Source: AAA164-E04 sp014239995
GTDB lineage: Bacteria; Verrucomicrobiota; Verrucomicrobiia; Limisphaerales; AAA164-E04
Length of the DNA: 64,000 bases
Reading direction: 5' to 3'
Assembly (NCBI GenBank): GCA_029247315.1
Contig: JAQWLM010000035.1
Location: 1 to 64,000, forward strand
The notes beneath the pieces were generated by a model. The model worked only from the letters and a program-made list of their open reading frames with translations. It was not told the DNA's origin and did no database searches. Position numbers and translations under genes: made by a program. Positions 44,131 through 52,875 of the stretch are shown here, in pieces (the stretch's first letter is position 1; each line of letters begins with the position of its first letter).

Positions 44131-45918
44131 TCACAAGGCGTGCGATGCTACCGGCAGTGAGAAACTGAATTCACTTCCGACGCCCGTCTCGCTGTATACC
44201 TCCAGTTCACTTTGATGACGGCGTACCATCTCGTGGCAAAGCAGCAGACCAAACCCGGTTCCGTAATCCTCCTCTGCTCCTCTCTTCATATTCGGCTTTG
44301 CCTTGACCTTGTACAGGGCCTCCAACTGTCCCTGGGACATGCCCTGACCGGTGTCGGAAACTGAGATACGCACAAAACCTTCCAACACCGAAACCGAGAT
44401 ACTGACAGCACCCCCCTCTCCCGTAAATTTAATAGCGTTGGAGACAAGGTTCCGAAGGATCGTTTTGAGCATTTCAACATCGGCCAGGACAATGATTCCC
44501 TCCATCACGTCTACATCGATTTCAATCCTCTTGGCATCGGCCCGGGGGCGATATAACAACACTACCTGTCGAATCACGGTCAAGAGATCCAGGGAAATGG
44601 CGTCGAAGGACAATTGACCTGTCTGCAATCGGGCCCAATGCAAAAGGTTCTCCAGTAAACCGTGGAGTTGTTTTCCCGTCAGGTTGATGTTAGTGGCAAA
44701 CCGGGCAACTTCCTTTGGCTCAAAGGAGCCAGGTGCCCGCGCCATCAATTCGGAAAGACGAATGACACCATTCAAGGGTGCCCTCATGTCATGACCAATG
44801 ATCGAGAACAATCGGTCTTTTTGGGCATTGGCCACTTCCAGTTTTCCGTTGGCTTTCCTGAGTGAGTTTTCCGCCACGAGGCGCCTTCTCACCTCTCGCA
44901 CTGAAAACCAGGTGAAACCTATCGTCCAGACCACGCCGAGGCAAAGGGACAAATTGACCAGATCTGCTTTCCGACTTGCTAGACGACTGATGGTTTGGGG
45001 CACCATGATCTTCATCACCACACTGGAATCTGAAAACACACCCCCGATGGAGCACATCACCACGGATTTTGGCAGTCCGTCAGGTCCCTCTTCAGATGCT
45101 TCAAGCCGATAGTATTGGGTCGTTTCAAAAATCCCTAGATCCATAACAAGCTCATGGACTGGAAGGTCAGTCTCATCGAGTTCCTCCCACTCCAAATAAT
45201 CTTCGCCGTACTCCGGGACCATTTCCTCATGAAAAGCAGGATAAACCGTTTCCCTGTGAAGCAACTCTCCCTCCCCTCCCCAATCACTATCCTGTCGACG
45301 TAAGATTTGCGCATACGTTGTTCCAAGCGCGCCCTCAAAGACATCCTCCTCTGTTGGCAATCGGCTACCGATCATGATCGTTCCCACAGCATCGGCATCA
45401 GGATCCTCAAAATCATACACAAGGTGGCTCACGACAAGGTAGAGCACGGCATCCAGGGCAATCACATCCATATGGGCCATTCCCCGTTCAAGACCATAGG
45501 ATGACAATCGCTTCTCCAGGATGTCTGCATACTCCGAAGGAAGCGTGTCTTGCCCACCTGGACCTGAATCATATTTGACTCCAGCGATACATTGAAGATT
45601 GCGATCCAGCATAGCGGCAAAATCAAACTCCATCACTTCCGCGGTGACCGAGTCCAGGTAGTCATCCATGAAATTTGAAGTCGGCTCTTCAAAGAAGCGT
45701 TTTGCCTCGGGGATGGTTCCCAGGTCACTGGCAAAAAAGCCCAGCTCAAGACCCTTCCCTTCAAGGTCCAGAATAACCCACCCCACGTCACCGAGGAGGT
45801 TTTGCATTTCTATCCGGGAAAATCCATCCAGGATCGAACGCGAAACAAGGATGCCACACGAAAGCAGCACGATCGCGATGATCACTCCGAAATAACCTAT
45901 TCGTGCGTGTGCATGCAT
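44131..45918 (-). CDS. Membrane sensor histidine kinase with CHASE4-like sensor domain
   Basis: About 595 residues from the ATG at 45918 (MHAHARIGYFG). Two membrane helices (FGVIIAIVLLSCGILVS and LSLCLGVVWTIGFTWF) flank a periplasmic sensor region of about 300 residues that resembles CHASE4 (DVGWVILDLEGKGLELGFF). The HisKA domain has the phospho-acceptor His in SIIGHDMRAPLNGV, and the HATPase_c domain has LVSNAIKFT, SDTGQGMSQ and YGTGFGLLLCHEM. The signal is unknown. It is upstream of the response regulator with a short gap and follows a truncated protease gene on the same strand. Confidence 0.9.
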   Translation of the reverse strand: MHAHARIGYFGVIIAIVLLSCGILVSRSILDGFSRIEMQNLLGDVGWVILDLEGKGLELGFFASDLGTIPEAKRFFEEPTSNFMDDYLDSVTAEVMEFDFAAMLDRNLQCIAGVKYDSGPGGQDTLPSEYADILEKRLSSYGLERGMAHMDVIALDAVLYLVVSHLVYDFEDPDADAVGTIMIGSRLPTEEDVFEGALGTTYAQILRRQDSDWGGEGELLHRETVYPAFHEEMVPEYGEDYLEWEELDETDLPVHELVMDLGIFETTQYYRLEASEEGPDGLPKSVVMCSIGGVFSDSSVVMKIMVPQTISRLASRKADLVNLSLCLGVVWTIGFTWFSVREVRRRLVAENSLRKANGKLEVANAQKDRLFSIIGHDMRAPLNGVIRLSELMARAPGSFEPKEVARFATNINLTGKQLHGLLENLLHWARLQTGQLSFDAISLDLLTVIRQVVLLYRPRADAKRIEIDVDVMEGIIVLADVEMLKTILRNLVSNAIKFTGEGGAVSISVSVLEGFVRISVSDTGQGMSQGQLEALYKVKAKPNMKRGAEEDYGTGFGLLLCHEMVRRHQSELEVYSETGVGSEFSFSLPVASHAL

Positions 45919-45932
45919 TCTCTTATATGGGG

Positions 45933-46391
45933 TTAGCCCTTGGCCACGTGTCCAGGGAAAGCAGCCAAGGCACACAAAACATCGAGATCAAAAGACCCCT
46001 CGATGAGGAATTGAATATCATCACTGTCTCCCCTGGCGTCACTCGCGAGAATAGGAAACCGCTGCCCATCCACCTCCACCACCTTGTATACCAGGCGCGG
46101 AAGGGAGTCTGGATCCAGTGGGTGGCTTTTCCGAGCGTATTCATCCCAGTTGGAAAAGCCGTCGTGATCAAAATCATCGTTCATATGCCGGATCCGATAC
46201 AAAGGCGCCCAATCAGCATAACGCCGAACCACCATGGATTCGATCCATGCAAGATGCGGGTTGATATTGGTGTAGACACCGTAAGCACCTTCGGAGGCAC
46301 ATCCAAGATCAGAACCTGCGGAAACCACGTCAATCATGCGCCAAACCTCATTCCTGACATCTCTTCCCATCAAGGGCTCGCCGCGCAGCGG
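45933..46391 (-). pseudogene. Remnant of a trypsin-like protease (C-terminal part)
   Basis: The frame reads 146 residues from an internal ATG at 46373. It contains VVSAGSDLGCASEGAYGVYT and LAWIESM, matching the C-terminal barrel end of the intact protease at 50341-51474 (VSFGSYLGCASPNAYGIYT, LDWIAQGM). Just upstream, where the catalytic GDSGGPL would be, the frame reads PLRGEPLM after an in-frame TAA at 46392-46394, so the Ser is lost and the catalytic His and Asp regions are absent. The C-terminus differs from the intact gene: it has DDFDHDGFSNWDEYARKSHP, a calcium-loop motif. A 5' deletion or insertion event is likely. Confidence 0.75.
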
Positions 46392-46452
46392 TTATGTGAG
46401 GGAGTCGTCAGTTGATCATGTAGTTGGTCGAGAGAAAGATATTTACCATAGC

Positions 46453-47544
46453 TCAGGGTGCCAGCAAGGATTGGATTCGATCAGAAACAATCTCTGCCAC
46501 AAGTGTGGATCCCTTTGAGGTGAGGTGGACTTCGTCGTAAATATATATTTTGTCTTTCGGGATTTGCTTGGCTAAATCGATAACAGGAGTATTTGTTTGG
46601 CGTCCAACCAGTCGAGTGGTCTTGTTTAGAAGCACATAAGCGCTGTGGTAATCCTTGTATGAGATCGGCTGCATTCCAGATTTCCATTTACTGGCAATAA
46701 AAGGATCTGGATTTGTTTGGAATCGATTGGCTTGGGTCATCAAGACGGGCTTGACATTAAGATGCCTGCTCATCGAAATGAAAATCTTCAAGTTGGCCGC
46801 ATATAAGGCAACCACATTTTCGAGGTCGACTTTGATTGGCTTGGTTTTTTCCTTGTCGAATTCATTTCCGAGACTGCTTGTTGAAGAAAAAACGTGGCGA
46901 AGACGGCGGTAGAGGTAAGGAAGGGTGGATTTTAAAACCCCCTTTGCGTGGAACCAGAGTGTTGGGGCTGGACTGGCTTTGATAAGTTCTCGTGAAGCGT
47001 GGCGATCCCAGTAGTCTTTTTTGTAAACAAGCATGGTCAGATCGTTGATGTTGTGCATCATGACGGCAACATCAGGTTTTAGCTTCGCCGCTTTGTTAAA
47101 CAAGATGTCGATTGAATGTGCCGTGTTGTTTCCCCAGTGGCCCGCGTTGTATGTTTGGACGTGCAAGTTGTTTTTGTTCAATATGTCACCTATGCGAGCC
47201 GGAAAACGGGCGTCTTCTTCGACATAACGGCACTCGGTGGTTGAGCCGCCTAAAAACACAATTTTGTATTGGGCGTCGGGGTACAATTGATCGCCGAGAA
47301 TGAAGCCGTCGCGGTCAGTACGCACTCGATATGGCTTTATCACAATGTTGTCTGCATTGGCGATGGCGCTTGGAGTGGGTTGGACCATGGTATTGATCAA
47401 TGGAGATCTTTCGCGTAACGAAATGTGTCTGGGCCGATAGTCGTTGATTGGTTGATCGATGAATCGGAGAGCCAATTCGATTATTGGAAAACCTACGCAA
47501 ATTATTGCGATAGAGACAGTCAGGCCAAGAACATGTTTTTTCAT
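46453..47544 (-). CDS. Membrane-anchored SGNH-like hydrolase or acyltransferase
   Basis: A 363-residue protein with an N-terminal helix (VLGLTVSIAIICVGFPIIEL) and SGNH motifs: VFLGGSTTECR (nucleophile Ser), NAGHWGNNT, MMHNINDL and DEVHLTSKG (catalytic Asp and His). The fold is used by esterases and by O-acetyltransferases of surface polysaccharides. By eye its base composition is more AT-rich than its neighbours. It is the last gene of the carbamoyltransferase operon, 18 bases after the DUF5989 gene. A role in the same modification pathway is likely but not shown. Confidence 0.82.
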   Translation of the reverse strand: MKKHVLGLTVSIAIICVGFPIIELALRFIDQPINDYRPRHISLRERSPLINTMVQPTPSAIANADNIVIKPYRVRTDRDGFILGDQLYPDAQYKIVFLGGSTTECRYVEEDARFPARIGDILNKNNLHVQTYNAGHWGNNTAHSIDILFNKAAKLKPDVAVMMHNINDLTMLVYKKDYWDRHASRELIKASPAPTLWFHAKGVLKSTLPYLYRRLRHVFSSTSSLGNEFDKEKTKPIKVDLENVVALYAANLKIFISMSRHLNVKPVLMTQANRFQTNPDPFIASKWKSGMQPISYKDYHSAYVLLNKTTRLVGRQTNTPVIDLAKQIPKDKIYIYDEVHLTSKGSTLVAEIVSDRIQSLLAP

Positions 47545-47562
47545 GTTTTTTTCGGCGAGCTA

Positions 47563-47757
47563 TTAAAAAAGAGTGTAGATAAAGGGAGCGGCCCCTGTAC
47601 TGCCAAATACGAGCAGTATGCCAAACAATCCCAGTACGATAAAGATAGGCAGAAGCCACCATTTTTTGTTGTGCAACAAAAAATCAATGAACTCTCGTAC
47701 GATACTTGTCTGAGCCTTGCTGGCCTGTCGCTCGAAATCATTTTTTGAATCGTTCAT
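47563..47757 (-). CDS. DUF5989 family protein (SxtK-like)
   Basis: A 64-residue protein with one helical membrane segment and the family pattern EFIDFLLHNKKWWLLPIFIV followed by LVFGSTGAAPFIYTLF to the end. DUF5989 proteins are regularly encoded between an SxtJ-like protein and other members of carbamoyltransferase cassettes. The saxitoxin protein SxtK has a comparable size and position, so orthology is suggested but should be tested. It is 10 bases after the SxtJ-like gene. Small size and conservation suggest a structural partner of a membrane complex. Confidence 0.85.
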   Translation of the reverse strand: MNDSKNDFERQASKAQTSIVREFIDFLLHNKKWWLLPIFIVLGLFGILLVFGSTGAAPFIYTLF

Positions 47758-47767
47758 GGTGATAATT

Positions 47768-48187
47768 TCAGTATTGCCTGAAGTATTGTTCAGAGTTATC
47801 CGGGGCTTTTCTAGGAATCCAGTAAGAATCGAACTGGCGGTTGAGTTTTCGCGTCATTGGATCCTTCCCGCAGAGCCGGAGACCAAGCCCGATGGGGGTA
47901 ATGACGCCGAAGTAAATGGCTGCAAGCATCAGGAAGGACACCACCATGCCGATCGGCAGGGCCACGGCCATGAGCACAACGTAGAGGGGCCAAGCCACGC
48001 GGGGCTGAATCAAACCCAGTGCGCCAAAGATCACCGCTACGGCCCAGAATGGCGAGCACGCGAGGGCCGTCCACTCAATCCCGTAAAATAACCAGGTCCC
48101 GCCACCACCGAAGAACAGCAAGCTCAGCGCCGCGAATTGCCGAAGCTGTCGGGCGCCTGGTTTCCAGTCGATTTCCATCAAGGCCAT
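47768..48187 (-). CDS. SxtJ family membrane protein
   Basis: A 139-residue protein with three to four membrane segments (FAALSLLFFGGGGTWLFYG, LYVVLMAVALPIGMVVSFLM, LAAIYFGVITPIGLGLRL) and the family end RLCGKDPMTRKLNRQFDSYW. SxtJ-family proteins occur beside carbamoyltransferases in saxitoxin clusters and in many other bacteria; their exact role is unknown. It starts 2 bases after the carbamoyltransferase stop, so coupling is almost certain. Confidence 0.85.
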   Translation of the reverse strand: MALMEIDWKPGARQLRQFAALSLLFFGGGGTWLFYGIEWTALACSPFWAVAVIFGALGLIQPRVAWPLYVVLMAVALPIGMVVSFLMLAAIYFGVITPIGLGLRLCGKDPMTRKLNRQFDSYWIPRKAPDNSEQYFRQY

Positions 48188-48189
48188 AT

Positions 48190-50019
48190 TTAATCCAGTT
48201 GAAACTGTGCCAGGTAATCGTCCGCTTCGTGTTTTTTCGCGTCGGGCTGGTCCTTCTTGAGGAGGACAAAGTCCTCGAGAACTAGGACGTCCATGTTGGT
48301 GGCCATAAAGCAGCGGTACGCGTGTTCTGGAGAGCAGACGATCGGCTCACCCCGGACGTTGAAGCTGGTGTTAATGACGACCGGGCAACCGGTCTTCTGC
48401 TCGAAGGCTTTGATCACACCGTGGTATCGCGGATGGCGGTCGGCGTCGACGGTCTGAACCCGTGCCGAGAAGTCGACGTGCGTGATCGCAGGGATCTCCG
48501 ACCGGATCGACTTGAGCTTGTCGAGACCTACCAGATCTTCATCTACCGTTTTGCGCCGATCGTTCCGGACCGGGGCGACCAGGAGCATATAGGGGCTGTC
48601 TTCATTCTCCCGCATCTCGAAGTAGTCATGCACCCGTTCGCGGAGGACCGAGGGAGCAAAAGGTCGAAAGGACTCTCGGAATTTGATCTTCAAGTTCATG
48701 ACCGACTGCATCTTTTCGCTGCGAGCGTCGCCGAGGATGCTGCGGCTTCCCAAAGCGCGGGGGCCAAACTCCATCCGCCCTTGCATCATACCCACCACGT
48801 TCTCCGTGGCGAGGAGTTCGGCGATACGGTCGCAGAGCAACGATTCGTCGGGGATGTGTTCGTATGTGGCACCCAGGTTTTCCAGGAAGCTCCGGATGTC
48901 TGATTCTGAGAACCGTGGGCCCAGCAGGGTACCGGTTTGGGCATCGGGTTGGATCACCTCACGTGGCTTGTCCAGTAGCTGATGCCAAATGAATTGAGCC
49001 ACGCCCAGGGCACCCCCCGCGTCGCCAGCGGCGGGCTGGATCCAGACGTTCTCGAAGGGACCTTCGCGAAGAATCCGTCCGTTGCCCACGCAGTTGAGTG
49101 CAACGCCGCCGGCCAGACACAGGTTATTGAGGCAGGTCTGTTTGTGCAGATGCCTGGCGCAACGCAGCATCACCTCTTCGGTCACCTTTTGGATCGAGGC
49201 AGCCAAGTCCATCTCGCGCTGAGTAAGCTCGCCCTCGGCCGCACGAGGCGGTCCACCGAAAAGCTCATGGAACTTGCCGGAGGTCATGGTCAGCCCCTGG
49301 CAATAGTTGAAGTAAGACATATCAAGCCGAAATGAACCGTCATCCTTGAGATCGATCAGCTTGTCGAGAATCCCCTTCTCATACGTCGGCACACCGTAGG
49401 GGGCGAGCCCCATCAGCTTGTACTCGCCTGAGTTGACGCGGAAGCCGCAATAATAAGTGAAGGCGGAGTAGAGCAGACCCAGGGAGTGGGGGAAGTTGAG
49501 CGTGTGTGTGAGCTCGATCTTGTTTCTGCGGCCGATGCCCATGCTGGTGGTAGCCCACTCGCCCACGCCGTCGAGAGTGAGGAGGGCCGCCTCCTCGAAG
49601 GGCGAGGAGAAGAAGGCGCTAGCTGCGTGGGACTCGTGGTGCTCAGGAAAGACGATGCGTTTCTTGAATTGATTTTCAAGTCCAGACTTGATGACGCGAG
49701 GCAAGTGCAGTTTCTCCCGCATCCAGAGTGGCATGGCCATCATGAAGGATCGGAATCCTGCTGGAGCGTAAGCCAGGTAGGTTTCCAGCAGCCGTTCAAA
49801 TTTGAGCAGGGGCTTGTCGTAGAAGCCCACGTAGTCGAGATCACTGGGTTTCAGGCGAGCCTCAGCAAGACAGAAATTGACAGCGTGTTTAGGGAAACGG
49901 TGGTCGTGTTTTTTTCTGGAAAATCGCTCTTCCTGGGCCGCGGCAACGATCTGACCGTCAACCAGGAGGGCAGCGGCAGAGTCGTGATAAAAAGCGGAGA
50001 TACCAAGGATTTTAGCCAT
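48190..50019 (-). CDS. NodU/TobZ-type carbamoyltransferase (SxtI-like)
   Basis: A 609-residue O-carbamoyltransferase from the ATG at 50019 (MAKILGISAFYHDSAAALL). The N-terminal Kae1-like ATPase part has HDSAAALLVDGQ, EERFSRKKHD, HHESHAASAFF and TLDGVGEWATT; the core has LAGGVALNCVGNGRI and PAAGDAGGALG; the C-terminal domain has EFGPRALGSRSILGD and NTSFNVRGEPIV. Enzymes of this kind make carbamoyl-adenylate from carbamoyl phosphate and ATP and move the carbamoyl group to a hydroxyl of a sugar or natural product. It leads the operon with SxtJ-, DUF5989- and SGNH-type genes. Confidence 0.93.
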   Translation of the reverse strand: MAKILGISAFYHDSAAALLVDGQIVAAAQEERFSRKKHDHRFPKHAVNFCLAEARLKPSDLDYVGFYDKPLLKFERLLETYLAYAPAGFRSFMMAMPLWMREKLHLPRVIKSGLENQFKKRIVFPEHHESHAASAFFSSPFEEAALLTLDGVGEWATTSMGIGRRNKIELTHTLNFPHSLGLLYSAFTYYCGFRVNSGEYKLMGLAPYGVPTYEKGILDKLIDLKDDGSFRLDMSYFNYCQGLTMTSGKFHELFGGPPRAAEGELTQREMDLAASIQKVTEEVMLRCARHLHKQTCLNNLCLAGGVALNCVGNGRILREGPFENVWIQPAAGDAGGALGVAQFIWHQLLDKPREVIQPDAQTGTLLGPRFSESDIRSFLENLGATYEHIPDESLLCDRIAELLATENVVGMMQGRMEFGPRALGSRSILGDARSEKMQSVMNLKIKFRESFRPFAPSVLRERVHDYFEMRENEDSPYMLLVAPVRNDRRKTVDEDLVGLDKLKSIRSEIPAITHVDFSARVQTVDADRHPRYHGVIKAFEQKTGCPVVINTSFNVRGEPIVCSPEHAYRCFMATNMDVLVLEDFVLLKKDQPDAKKHEADDYLAQFQLD

Positions 50020-50340
50020 CAGTTCATGTAAATAGTATAGAGAAGTCGTCACGTGTAAATATTAGATTCCACCTATTTGTTCACCACTTGACTCCTGCCC
50101 GTGAACCTGAAAACCGGGAAACGAGGCTGGAACAAAGGCATTGAAAATAATGAAGCAAGCGCTGCAAAGAAAACGGAATTCTCTCCATGCATCCAGCGCC
50201 GACTGACTTGACAGGGCATCCACAAAGTTCGATAACAACATATGCATGCCTGGAAAGCTTGAACTGGATCCAACCTGCCATGGTTGACCCAGCTCAAGAC
50301 TTCAGATTGATTTCAAAGGGTTCGTTGATAGGAATATATC
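50020..50340. other. Intergenic region upstream of the carbamoyltransferase gene
   Basis: No convincing gene is found in these 320 bases; short minus-strand frames from 50062 to 50297 lack known motifs. The segment CACGTGTAAATATTA at about 50050, some 30 bases before the ATG, shares CGTGTAAA with the inverted repeat at 51559 upstream of the protease gene. It probably carries the operon promoter, but no clear -10/-35 pair can be assigned. Confidence 0.3.
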
Positions 50341-51474
50341 TTAGTCCCACCAAAAGAAACCACTACCATTCCACCAATGACCTTGGTCGGCCGTTTCAGT
50401 TTCTTCACCCCAATCCATCGGCTCCTCTTCCCAGTCCCAGGCATCTTCACCCCAGTCCATCGGGTCCCCTTCCCAGTCCCAGGCGTCTTCACCCCAGTCC
50501 ATCGGGTCTTCTTCCCAGTCCCAGGCGTCTTCATCTATTGCTTGAGAATCCTCGTCGAAGCCCGACCCAAGGCCATCCGCAGAATCATTGCTTTCGACTT
50601 GCAAAAGCTCGAGTTCACCCGCCATTCCTTGCGCAATCCAATCGAGAAAAAAGGACACGCGGGTGTATATCCCGTAGGCATTGGGAGAAGCACATCCCAG
50701 GTAGGATCCAAAGCTGACAATCCCAGCCAGGACCAGACCGTCGTCATCCTGGTTACGGACAACCAGGGGCCCACCACTATCCCCGTTACACGAATCCTTG
50801 CCTCCACCCGCGAATCCCGCAGGCAGCATATCAGGGGTCAGTTCCATGTCATAAGCACCCGTGGCGTTGGCTGTATCCAGGGAGACAATCGGGAGATCCA
50901 CCTCTCGGAGTTCCGCTGAGGGAGTCCCGCCCTCCGAAGTCAATCCCCAACCGATCGTACGACTCATCGTATCGGGAGCAGCTAGCCTTTCATCGTCAAT
51001 GAGTGGGAGAGGTTCCAGATCCACCACAGGCTCACTTAATTTGAGCAGAGCGATATCTGCATCCATCCCGTCGTTTTCCTCAAAGTAAGCTGAGTGGGTG
51101 ATGATTTGCACCACACGGATACGGCGGAATGATTCACTGTCTCTCAGATCCCCAGCCCCGATCACCACATCAACACTCCCTGGCATCTCATACTCAACAC
51201 AATGGGCGGCGGTCAGCACCCATGTTGGCGCGATCAATGTACCTCCACAGAATTGTGCGTCCATCAGATCGGTCGCGTCACCTGAGACCAATCCCACCAT
51301 CCAGGGATAAACAACAGGATCTGCCACGGTCCCACCCACTACCCGTAGACTGACCGCGCCTTGTTCCCTGGTAATTTGCGCCAAAGCATGCCATCCGGCA
51401 AAGGTGACTCCGACAAGAATCGATGCCAGCAGTGCCAATCGACTCATCCGCTGTTGCATGTATTTTGTTTTCAT
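50341..51474 (-). CDS. Secreted trypsin-like serine protease with acidic Trp-rich repeat tail
   Basis: A 377-residue S1-family protease. A signal peptide (LALLASILVGVTFAGWHALA) and a short pro-segment end at the activation site LRVVGGT (residues 43-49). The triad is complete: His91 (TAAHC), Asp140 (DADIALLKL) and Ser233 (CNGDSGGPL). After the domain (to about 285) comes an acidic tail: residues 316-357 are three 14-residue repeats DAWDWEEDPMDWGE with small changes, and the end is GHWWNGSGFFWWD. The tail is unknown to me as a domain. It may bind metal or surface polymers, act as an inhibitor, or serve secretion. Confidence 0.88.
   Translation of the reverse strand: MKTKYMQQRMSRLALLASILVGVTFAGWHALAQITREQGAVSLRVVGGTVADPVVYPWMVGLVSGDATDLMDAQFCGGTLIAPTWVLTAAHCVEYEMPGSVDVVIGAGDLRDSESFRRIRVVQIITHSAYFEENDGMDADIALLKLSEPVVDLEPLPLIDDERLAAPDTMSRTIGWGLTSEGGTPSAELREVDLPIVSLDTANATGAYDMELTPDMLPAGFAGGGKDSCNGDSGGPLVVRNQDDDGLVLAGIVSFGSYLGCASPNAYGIYTRVSFFLDWIAQGMAGELELLQVESNDSADGLGSGFDEDSQAIDEDAWDWEEDPMDWGEDAWDWEGDPMDWGEDAWDWEEEPMDWGEETETADQGHWWNGSGFFWWD
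50404..50529 (-). repeat. Three 42-bp tandem repeats in the protease gene
   Basis: Three direct repeats of 42 bases encode the Trp/Asp/Glu-rich 14-residue units (316-329, 330-343, 344-357). They are nearly identical in DNA, with changes in only a few positions, so the array is young or homogenised. The length keeps the frame when units are gained or lost. Confidence 0.9.
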
Positions 51475-52072
51475 TTGTTTTTATCTCACTGTTTCTTGTT
51501 TTGCATCAACAACGCTGGAAACATCAATGAACCCGCTCCGAATTCCAACGATTCGAATGACGTGTAAACACGTCAAAAACCACACAGGTCACTTACACAT
51601 AACGTGTTATATATTTACATAAAGAGGAATACGGCAACACATCGCAAATGGCAGGATCATTTCCACCACGCACATGGGCATCCCTGGATGTTGGATCTCA
51701 GACAAGGAAAGGAACCAGAAGCACCCACCACTTGCGCATGATCCCAGTAAGCAATATACAAGCGATCCATGCGGGCCTCATCGCAATAACCACATCATCA
51801 AGGGGGAGGTGTTATCATACGGTTCCAACCTTGCCTTTGGAGTGGATCAACCACGGCTGTGGTGAAACTTGCCTCTCTGATAGATGATGCTACCTTGTGG
51901 CAGTGAGGAAGTCTTGGTCGTGATTAAGCAAAATAAACCCAGGCGACCTCGTGTGCTAAAGAGGACCTGGATGAGGTATGCTCCTCAGACGTCGCTGCGG
52001 TCTGATTCACGAAACCATGATCAAGCGTATTCCCAAGGATACCCTGAAACCCAATCTCGTGAAATTTGAAGC
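51475..52072. other. Intergenic region between protease and TspO genes
   Basis: This 598-base gap contains the perfect inverted repeat at 51559-51574 and, further right, short plus-strand frames (51648-51887 and 51884-52069) without recognisable motifs or ribosome binding sites. They may be remnants of a lost gene. No RNA gene or terminator is clear. Confidence 0.3.
51559..51574. promoter_or_regulatory. Inverted repeat upstream of the protease gene
   Basis: GACGTGT-AA-ACACGTC is a perfect inverted repeat with 7-bp arms, 85 bases before the protease ATG at 51474. It has the size and symmetry of an operator. A related half-site (CGTGTAAA) lies upstream of the carbamoyltransferase gene. Confidence 0.45.
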
Positions 52073-52567
52073 ATGACAAGATCCCTGGCGTGGTCCAAAG
52101 GTAGGTCTTGTCACTGGCTCGCGTTGCCAGGGTGGTTTCTGATTTGCTTTCTAGCGGCATCCTTGGGTGCTTTTTTTGGCCCGGGCGCATGGTATGAGTC
52201 GCTCGCGAAGCCTTTTTGGAATCCACCAGGCTGGATCTTTGGACCTGTCTGGGGCCTGCTATATACCTTGATGGCGGTGGCTGCCTGGCTGATATGGCGC
52301 GAAGGAGGCTGGCAGAAACAGCGTGGCCCCATCGGCATTTTCCTCTGGCAGCTTGCCCTGAACGCCTTGTGGTCGCCTCTCTTCTTTGGTCTGCAAATGC
52401 CCGGCATTGCATGTGCGGAAATACTCCTCCTGTGGGGCATGATTGTCGCAACGATTCGAGTATTTTACCCGGTAAACCCGAGGGCTGCCATGTTGCTGGT
52501 GCCTTACCTTGCATGGGTCAGTTTCGCCTCGATCCTGAATGGCACCCTCTGGTATTTGAACGCCTGA
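52073..52567 (+). CDS. TspO/MBR family tryptophan-rich sensory protein
   Basis: A 164-residue membrane protein with five hydrophobic helices and the family features PFWNPPGWIFGPVWGLLYTL (helix 1-2 region), LNALWSPLFFG and many Trp residues. TspO proteins bind porphyrins, heme and cholesterol-like ligands and act in stress or photosynthesis control; in bacteria the role varies. The start ATG at 52073 is supported by the basic leader MTRSLAWSKGR. It is a single gene on the plus strand. Confidence 0.93.
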   Translation: MTRSLAWSKGRSCHWLALPGWFLICFLAASLGAFFGPGAWYESLAKPFWNPPGWIFGPVWGLLYTLMAVAAWLIWREGGWQKQRGPIGIFLWQLALNALWSPLFFGLQMPGIACAEILLLWGMIVATIRVFYPVNPRAAMLLVPYLAWVSFASILNGTLWYLNA

Positions 52568-52875
52568 TGTGTGCAACAAAAAACGATAGCTTCAGGAGCA
52601 AGATCATCAATATCTCCCACCTGGAAAGTGAAGCAAACACCCGCAGGGAAAAGGAGGATTGAATCTGCTCCCTGCATACGCATGGTCAATACGGGAATGT
52701 AACCCTGTGATTGGATAATTCCTATTGAACGCATACGGGGACTTTCCGGCTTTCCTCGAAGATCTGGGGCAAACTGGCGTTCCTGATCTTATAAAACCAG
52801 GCAAACCGATCCGCGCTTCAGGTCCTCACACCGTGGAACGGAGGTTGAAAATTCCAAGCGTCTCCAAGAGTGCGT
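52568..52875. other. Intergenic region between TspO and the amidohydrolase remnant
   Basis: About 308 bases without a recognisable gene, RNA or strong hairpin. Short frames cross it on both strands but none has a start signal or family motif. Confidence 0.4.

Noticed and set aside
46453..50019. A complete saxitoxin biosynthesis cluster
   Set aside because: Only the carbamoyltransferase, SxtJ-like and DUF5989 genes match; no SxtA-type polyketide synthase, amidinotransferase or oxygenase is present.
51648..52069. Short plus-strand frames between the protease and TspO
   Set aside because: No recognisable motif, no ribosome binding site, and composition does not look coding; possibly a lost gene.
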